From contig CAZVQJ010000078.1 of assembly GCA_964629165.1 (NCBI GenBank), forward strand, positions 1-12,013: DNA of 12,013 nucleotides, given 5' to 3'. A program made the position numbers and the translations under genes. This document shows positions 8,315 to 12,013 of the stretch, in pieces; the stretch's first letter is position 1, and every line of letters begins with the position of its first letter. The stretch is from CAWVVV01 sp964629165 (GTDB lineage: Bacteria > Verrucomicrobiota > Verrucomicrobiia > Opitutales > Oceanipulchritudinaceae). The notes beneath the pieces were generated by a model, which had not been told where the DNA came from, did no database searches, and saw only the letters and a program-made list of their open reading frames with translations.

Positions 8315-8884
8315 TCAGCCTTCAGCCGAGCTTTCGGCTGTCGCTTCCGGGAGCGTATCCACAACCGAGTAGCGGGTTTCGAACTTCATGATCCTTTCTC
8401 CGGTATCAATGGCCAGTTCGAGGGTCCCCGCAGTCTTGTCATTTTCATCCGGAATAATGCGGCATGTGATGTCCCGCTGGGCGTCCGGTCGCTGGTCACT
8501 GAATCCCTGACCCTCAAGAAAGCCCCCATTGTAGAGGTAGTGGTCGAGGTCTTTGCGCAACGGGAGATTCATCGCGCCAGTCTCGTTCTTGGACGAACGG
8601 ATCGGCACCTCAATGGCGTACTGGCCGGTCAGGCTACGGTCGTCCCCGGGGTCGAGGACGAGGTCGCCGATCTGCAACTTTACCTGGGCGATGAGGATCC
8701 GCGTGTGCGCATCCTCGACGCGAATGCGGACCCCGTCTTCATTTTCCGCGACCTCTTCTGCCAGGGCATCCCCTGCAGGCGTGTCGGCTTCCCCGCCATA
8801 GGCGAGAGGTGACACCATCGCCAGATGGAGCAAAATCGCGACACGGCCTGGAAGCCTGCGAAGGTGACGGGGTAGAATATCCAC
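8315..8884 (-). CDS. Exported protein of unknown function
   Basis: An unrecognised 189-residue protein. The N-terminus from the GTG at 8882-8884 reads as a signal peptide: basic residues (RHLRRLPGR), a hydrophobic core (VAILLHLAMVSPLAYG) and probable cleavage near AYGG around residue 30. No lipobox cysteine is evident, so it is probably periplasmic or secreted. Next comes an acidic stretch (GDALAEEVAENEDG), then alternating hydrophobic/polar segments suggesting a beta-rich fold (RILIAQVKLQIGDLVL, TLELAIDTGERIMKFETRYSVV), and a short polar C-terminus. The start is uncertain: no clear Shine-Dalgarno sequence is seen and the frame stays open further upstream without ATG, GTG or TTG. It lies 38 bases downstream of the small gene at 8923-9153 on the same strand, suggesting a two-gene unit, and converges on the exporter operon. 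Confidence 0.68.
   Translation of the reverse strand: MDILPRHLRRLPGRVAILLHLAMVSPLAYGGEADTPAGDALAEEVAENEDGVRIRVEDAHTRILIAQVKLQIGDLVLDPGDDRSLTGQYAIEVPIRSSKNETGAMNLPLRKDLDHYLYNGGFLEGQGFSDQRPDAQRDITCRIIPDENDKTAGTLELAIDTGERIMKFETRYSVVDTLPEATAESSAEG
8323..8340. terminator. Possible intergenic-proximal hairpin after the exporter operon
   Basis: A perfect 7-bp GC-rich stem, CAGCCGA / TCGGCTG, with a four-base loop GCTT. It lies 36 bases past the ATPase stop, inside the last codons of the convergent gene. No U-tract follows on either strand, so a classical Rho-independent terminator is not shown. It could instead weakly terminate or protect the exporter mRNA. Confidence 0.25.
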
Positions 8885-8922
8885 GGTCTTGGGACGCGCA
8901 CCGATGGGGGATTGTTCAAGAA

Positions 8923-9153
8923 TCAGCCCGGTGGCAACGCCTCGTCGCCAGCAAACATGAGGTGGATATCCCCCGCTCCCGGAGCCTCCTCTTCGGAATA
9001 ATGGTCTTCCACGGCAGTCGCCAGATTGTCACACAGTTCGGTGAGGTCAGCGCCGACGGTCGAAATACGGGCGTTCAAACAGCGCGCACGCAGGCTGCCG
9101 AACTCGTCACGGATGACCTCGAACACCAACTTCGGGTCGAGTGAGGATATCAT
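8923..9153 (-). CDS. Small hypothetical protein
   Basis: An unrecognised 76-residue acidic protein starting MISSLDPKLVFEVIRDEFG. The ATG at 9151-9153 is the only ATG near the start of the frame; an in-frame TTG at 9196-9198 would add 15 residues. Residues ~6-53 look helical and amphipathic (PKLVFEVIRDEFGSLRARC, then LTELCDNLATAVEDHYSEEE), with two cysteines (Cys25 and Cys41 counting from this start). The C-terminal ~20 residues are Gly/Pro/Asp-rich and probably disordered. There is no signal peptide or membrane segment. It lies 38 bases upstream of the exported-protein gene on the same strand. The helical pattern and plausible residue composition argue for a real gene, but no family is recognised and no strong ribosome-binding site is seen. 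Confidence 0.55.
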   Translation of the reverse strand: MISSLDPKLVFEVIRDEFGSLRARCLNARISTVGADLTELCDNLATAVEDHYSEEEAPGAGDIHLMFAGDEALPPG

Positions 9154-9394
9154 AAGGTTCACACGGTGAGAATTTGTCGAAACCCCTGAGCAAGCCAAAA
9201 AGGCGTCCGGAACGCGAGCGAATTCCAGCCCGCAAACCGTCGCTGGAGCGCCTCCTCAAGGATGCCAGGCGGACCCGGCAACGCATTGCCGGCCTGGGTA
9301 GCGGGTGTGCAAGAGGCATGACCGGAAGGCATCGTCCCGTTCGGCGGATTCGGACGTCGCCGCTGCCCAAACACGCGTGTCGGATGGGGCGCGC

Positions 9395-10438
9395 CTATGG
9401 ATTGAGCTCGATCATTTTCTGGCGGAAAAATTCCCCTTGGCGCGTTGGCGTGAAATCCCAATCGGCGATCAATTGCGGCGACCAGGATGCGTCGAAGACC
9501 CATGCGGTCCAGGAGATGCCGCGTTCCTCGAAAAAGTCGATGAGCGCGTTGCCATAAGTCTCGTCGCCGATGACAGGGGAGTGGGCGCCGGGGCCGTCGG
9601 CGCTCATGAATCCGAACTCGGTTGCCATGATCGGGTAATTATCGGCCACAAAGCCCCAGTCTTCCTGCCACTTCGGTTCCCACGGCTGTTCGCGTTTCTC
9701 GGGGTAGGGATGCGTCACGTAGGCGATTCCGGGAAACTCGATCGGATCCTGCCGAACGCTCGTCAAATCATAGCCCCAGTTAAAGCCGGCAACGAGAGGA
9801 ATCGCGGTCGGGTCTATCTTGAAGATCATGTAGATCAGCTCCTCCATGTAATCCTTGAATTTCGACCATGGCATGCGACCCATCCGACCCCCTCGATTGG
9901 TCGGCTCGTTCCATAACTCATAGAAGGCGACGGTGTTATTGTTGCGATAACGCTCCGCAATCGTGTACCAGAACTGAAAGGTTTCCGCCCGCGTCGTTTC
10001 GTAGATGTCCCGATGGAAAATCTCCGTCAGCGGATTGCCGATCGTATGCCAGTCGATGATGACATGCATGTTGAGCTCGGCGGACCAGCGAACCGCTTCG
10101 TCGAGCAACTCGAGGTAGGCGTCTTCACCCAGTGCGCGCCACGAAGCGGGATGCACGGGAATGCGAACGATGTTGGCGTTCCAAGCCGCCGCCGCTTCGA
10201 AATATGCACGGTCCCAATGCCCGCGTTCAAGGAGCGCATGGGGGTCGGCAAGGGAAACGCCCCGAAAGACAACAGGTTTCCCTGACTCGTCCACAAAATG
10301 GTTCCCCTGCACCGAAACAAGCGGGCTTTCGACCGGCTGATCGGCGGCCTGGGGGCCGGCGCTGAAAGGCGTTTGAGCCGGGGCAAGGGCCACTGCGAGG
10401 ATAGAATGGAAGCAGATAAGAGCGAGTTTTCTAGTCAT
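9395..10438 (-). CDS. Secreted GH5-family glycoside hydrolase (cellulase-like)
   Basis: A 347-residue retaining glycoside hydrolase of the (beta/alpha)8-barrel clan A. The ATG at 10436-10438 gives a signal peptide (MTRKLALICF, then a hydrophobic core ending LAPAQ at about residue 22), so the enzyme is exported; a GTG at 10474 would add 12 residues before it. The acid/base is Glu178 in ELWNEP and the nucleophile Glu274 in MATEFGF. Other GH5-like segments are VFRGVSL (~57-63), NIVRIPVH (~89-96), HVIIDWH (~125-131) and THPYP (~242-246). Only the single catalytic domain is visible, with no carbohydrate-binding module. Beta-1,4-glucan or mannan is the likely substrate type, but specificity cannot be read from sequence. 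It appears monocistronic: 182 bases separate it from the ClpX-like gene and ~240 bases from the next downstream gene. Confidence 0.9.
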   Translation of the reverse strand: MTRKLALICFHSILAVALAPAQTPFSAGPQAADQPVESPLVSVQGNHFVDESGKPVVFRGVSLADPHALLERGHWDRAYFEAAAAWNANIVRIPVHPASWRALGEDAYLELLDEAVRWSAELNMHVIIDWHTIGNPLTEIFHRDIYETTRAETFQFWYTIAERYRNNNTVAFYELWNEPTNRGGRMGRMPWSKFKDYMEELIYMIFKIDPTAIPLVAGFNWGYDLTSVRQDPIEFPGIAYVTHPYPEKREQPWEPKWQEDWGFVADNYPIMATEFGFMSADGPGAHSPVIGDETYGNALIDFFEERGISWTAWVFDASWSPQLIADWDFTPTRQGEFFRQKMIELNP

Positions 10439-10459
10439 GGTAGTTAGGAAATAGCTGGG

Positions 10460-10485
10460 GGGACGGTGGCTCACGGGACCGTCTC
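10460..10485. repeat. Inverted repeat upstream of the GH5 gene
   Basis: GACGGT (10462-10467) pairs with ACCGTC (10478-10483). With flanking bases the stem reaches 8 bp including one G-T wobble, with a ten-base loop. It lies 22-47 bases before the preferred GH5 start, in the expected leader. It could be an operator half-site pair or an mRNA leader hairpin; nothing more specific is visible. Confidence 0.3.
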
Positions 10486-10588
10486 ACCGGCTGCTTGAAC
10501 AGGGATGAGCGCGAGCGCGAGGGTGCTTCCCGCGGGACGGCAGTGAACGACACTCCGGGATACAGTTAGTCACGGCAAGGAAAGTTCC

Positions 10589-10604
10589 GAAGTTGGGAAA
10601 CTTC
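10589..10604. terminator. Small hairpin downstream of the ClpX-like gene
   Basis: A perfect 6-bp stem, GAAGTT / AACTTC, with a four-base loop lies 18 bases past the ClpX-like stop codon. A 10-base palindrome, CTCTCGAGAG (10604-10613), abuts it. The position suits a terminator, but no U-tract follows on the minus strand, so the call is weak. Confidence 0.3.
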
Positions 10605-10621
10605 TCTCGAGAGCGGCGGCC

Positions 10622-12013
10622 CTACTTCGTCCCGTCCGGTTCTTCGGCCGAGGTTCCGGTGATATCGCCCGGTTCGGGGAGTGGAGACTCCGCTTGGCGG
10701 CTCTCGCGTTCCTTGAAGCTTTCGACGACGAGGCGGGACAGCTCCTGATCCGGTGACGCGGCCATCGCGGCGGTGATCTCGAATCGGTCCTGGCCGGTGT
10801 TTCGGGAGACGATCTTGAGGCCGTGTTCGAAGTCCTTGAAGCGCTCCTCGCAGATTGTCCGGATTGTCTTGTCCGAGTCGACCGCGGCATCGACAAGAGC
10901 CTCGTGAGCGTCGTCCTGAAAATCGAGGATGAGGCCGTGGTTCTCGTAGAAACGCTTGGCGAAGGCACCGATTTCCTCGCGCAGTGAGCTCCGCTGCAGA
11001 TGGGTGTTGTCCTTGAGAAGTTGTTTCAGGGCTCCGGACGGATCAGAAATGGTCTCGGCGGTCACTTCAAAGGCCTGAATCCCGGTCGAGGGGAGTTCAA
11101 ATTTGAAGTATCGGAAAACGCGCTCGAAGACTGTCATGAGGCCGCGGGCCCCGGTTTTTTCGAGGTTTGCCCGACGGGCGATCTCCTCAATTGCCTCCGT
11201 CGTCATGCGAAAATCGATGCCATACCCCTTGAAGTTCTGCCGGTATTGGTCGAGGAGGTTGCCCTCGGAGCTTGTGAGAATCTGCGCGAGGTCTTCCGTG
11301 CGCAGGTTTTCACAAGCAACGCGCACGGGAAGGCGCCCGACGAACTCCGGCTCAAAGCCGTATTTGATGAAATCCGGGGTGGCCGCTTCGCCAAGATATT
11401 CGGAGGCTTCCTTCTCCGCCGCGGCACTGCCTCCGAAGCCGATCGCGGAAGATTCCACCCGCTTTTTGATCGTGTCGGCGAGTTTGTCGAATGCACCGCT
11501 CACGATGAACAGGATGTGGCGTGTATTGATGGAACGCGCACGTTTCTTGCCGCCGCGCTGCGTCTCCATCATCATCTGCATCTGGCCCATCATGTCGGTG
11601 GGCGAAAAGAGATTCACATCGGTGTCCTCCATCAGCTTGAGGAGGTTGATCTGGACGCCGCGACCCGAGACGTCCTTGCCTCCGGCCGCGTTTCCGGCAG
11701 TGGCGATCTTGTCGATCTCGTCGATATAGACGATGCCGTACTGGGCGAGATCAACATTGTTTCCGGAGACCTTGTAGAGGTCGCGGACAAGATCTTCGAC
11801 ATCGTAGCCGACGTATCCGGTCTCCGAGAACTTTGTCGCGTCGGCTTTTACGAAGGGAACGCCAATGAGCTTAGCGACGGTGCGCATGAGGTAGGTCTTG
11901 CCCACACCGGTGGGTCCCAGAAGGAGGATGTTCTGCTTGTGGTAATCCTTTTCAAGCAGGCGTGGATCCTCGAGGCATTGGCGCACGTGGTTGTAGTGGT
12001 CGCAGATGGCAAC
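10622..12013 (-). CDS. ClpX-like AAA+ unfoldase, divergent, N-terminus off window
   Basis: About 463 residues of a ClpX-type ATPase that would unfold substrates for a ClpP peptidase. The frame is open to the right edge (residues VAICDHYNH precede the GTG at 11984-11986), so the start and any N-terminal zinc-binding domain lie off window. Seen in order: Walker A GPTGVGKT (11894-11917), pore loop GYVG (11807-11818), Walker B YIDEID (11711-11728), a Met-rich insertion (11567-11593), the IGF loop (11432-11443) expected to dock ClpP, FVGRLP, and the sensor-2 GARGL (11138-11152). The RKH-loop tripeptide is absent, replaced by GGKKRAR. About 171 residues follow GARGL, against roughly 55 in E. coli ClpX; the extension resembles a second small domain and ends in an acidic, Pro/Glu-rich tail. 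It may be the main ClpX of this lineage or a paralogue. No clpP is visible in the window. Confidence 0.9.
   Translation of the reverse strand, partial: VAICDHYNHVRQCLEDPRLLEKDYHKQNILLLGPTGVGKTYLMRTVAKLIGVPFVKADATKFSETGYVGYDVEDLVRDLYKVSGNNVDLAQYGIVYIDEIDKIATAGNAAGGKDVSGRGVQINLLKLMEDTDVNLFSPTDMMGQMQMMMETQRGGKKRARSINTRHILFIVSGAFDKLADTIKKRVESSAIGFGGSAAAEKEASEYLGEAATPDFIKYGFEPEFVGRLPVRVACENLRTEDLAQILTSSEGNLLDQYRQNFKGYGIDFRMTTEAIEEIARRANLEKTGARGLMTVFERVFRYFKFELPSTGIQAFEVTAETISDPSGALKQLLKDNTHLQRSSLREEIGAFAKRFYENHGLILDFQDDAHEALVDAAVDSDKTIRTICEERFKDFEHGLKIVSRNTGQDRFEITAAMAASPDQELSRLVVESFKERESRQAESPLPEPGDITGTSAEEPDGTK

Noticed and set aside
10505..10525. Short GCGCGA tandem repeat (gagcgcgagcgcgag)
   Set aside because: Only two copies in GC-rich sequence; not a meaningful repeat.

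Overview
The window looks like a GC-rich chromosomal segment from a Gram-negative bacterium. An outer-membrane TolC-type protein, a periplasmic adaptor and Sec-type signal peptides indicate a double-membrane envelope. The mix of genes, with an unusual ClpX-like ATPase, a LolD-like split ABC exporter and a secreted GH5 enzyme, would suit a Verrucomicrobiota/PVC-type organism. That placement is inference from general impression; no rRNA or other phylogenetic marker is present. I see no mobile element, CRISPR array, tRNA or rRNA, and no gene-free stretch longer than 300 bases.

Layout. (1) 1-1976, plus strand: the C-terminal end of a ligase-associated MBL/beta-CASP exonuclease, followed by an ATP-dependent DNA ligase. 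These are two members of the bacterial Lhr-helicase / ligase / exonuclease / phosphoesterase DNA-repair cluster, and the rest would lie left of the window. (2) 2004-3636, minus strand: lipB then lipA, the octanoyltransferase and lipoyl synthase for de novo protein lipoylation; lipA converges on the ligase. (3) 3830-8287, plus strand: a compact four-gene operon of TolC-like outer-membrane factor, HlyD/MacA-like adaptor, FtsX/MacB-type permease and LolD-like ATPase. Together they form a complete tripartite ABC exporter of split (DevBCA-like) architecture; the last two genes overlap by ATGA. (4) 8315-9153, minus strand: two unrecognised small genes, one encoding a small acidic, probably helical protein and one an exported protein. 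(5) 9395-10438, minus strand: a secreted GH5-family glycoside hydrolase with both catalytic glutamates. (6) 10622 to beyond 12013, minus strand: a ClpX-like AAA+ unfoldase with its N-terminus off the right edge.

The most unusual item is the ClpX-like protein. It keeps Walker A/B, the GYVG pore loop, the IGF ClpP-docking loop and the GAR sensor-2, but a methionine-rich insertion precedes the RKH-loop position, the RKH tripeptide is absent, and a long C-terminal extension looks like a degenerate second copy of the ClpX small domain. I found no clearly new multi-gene defence or mobile system; the exporter plus the two unknown genes beside it is the nearest thing to an uncharacterised functional unit.
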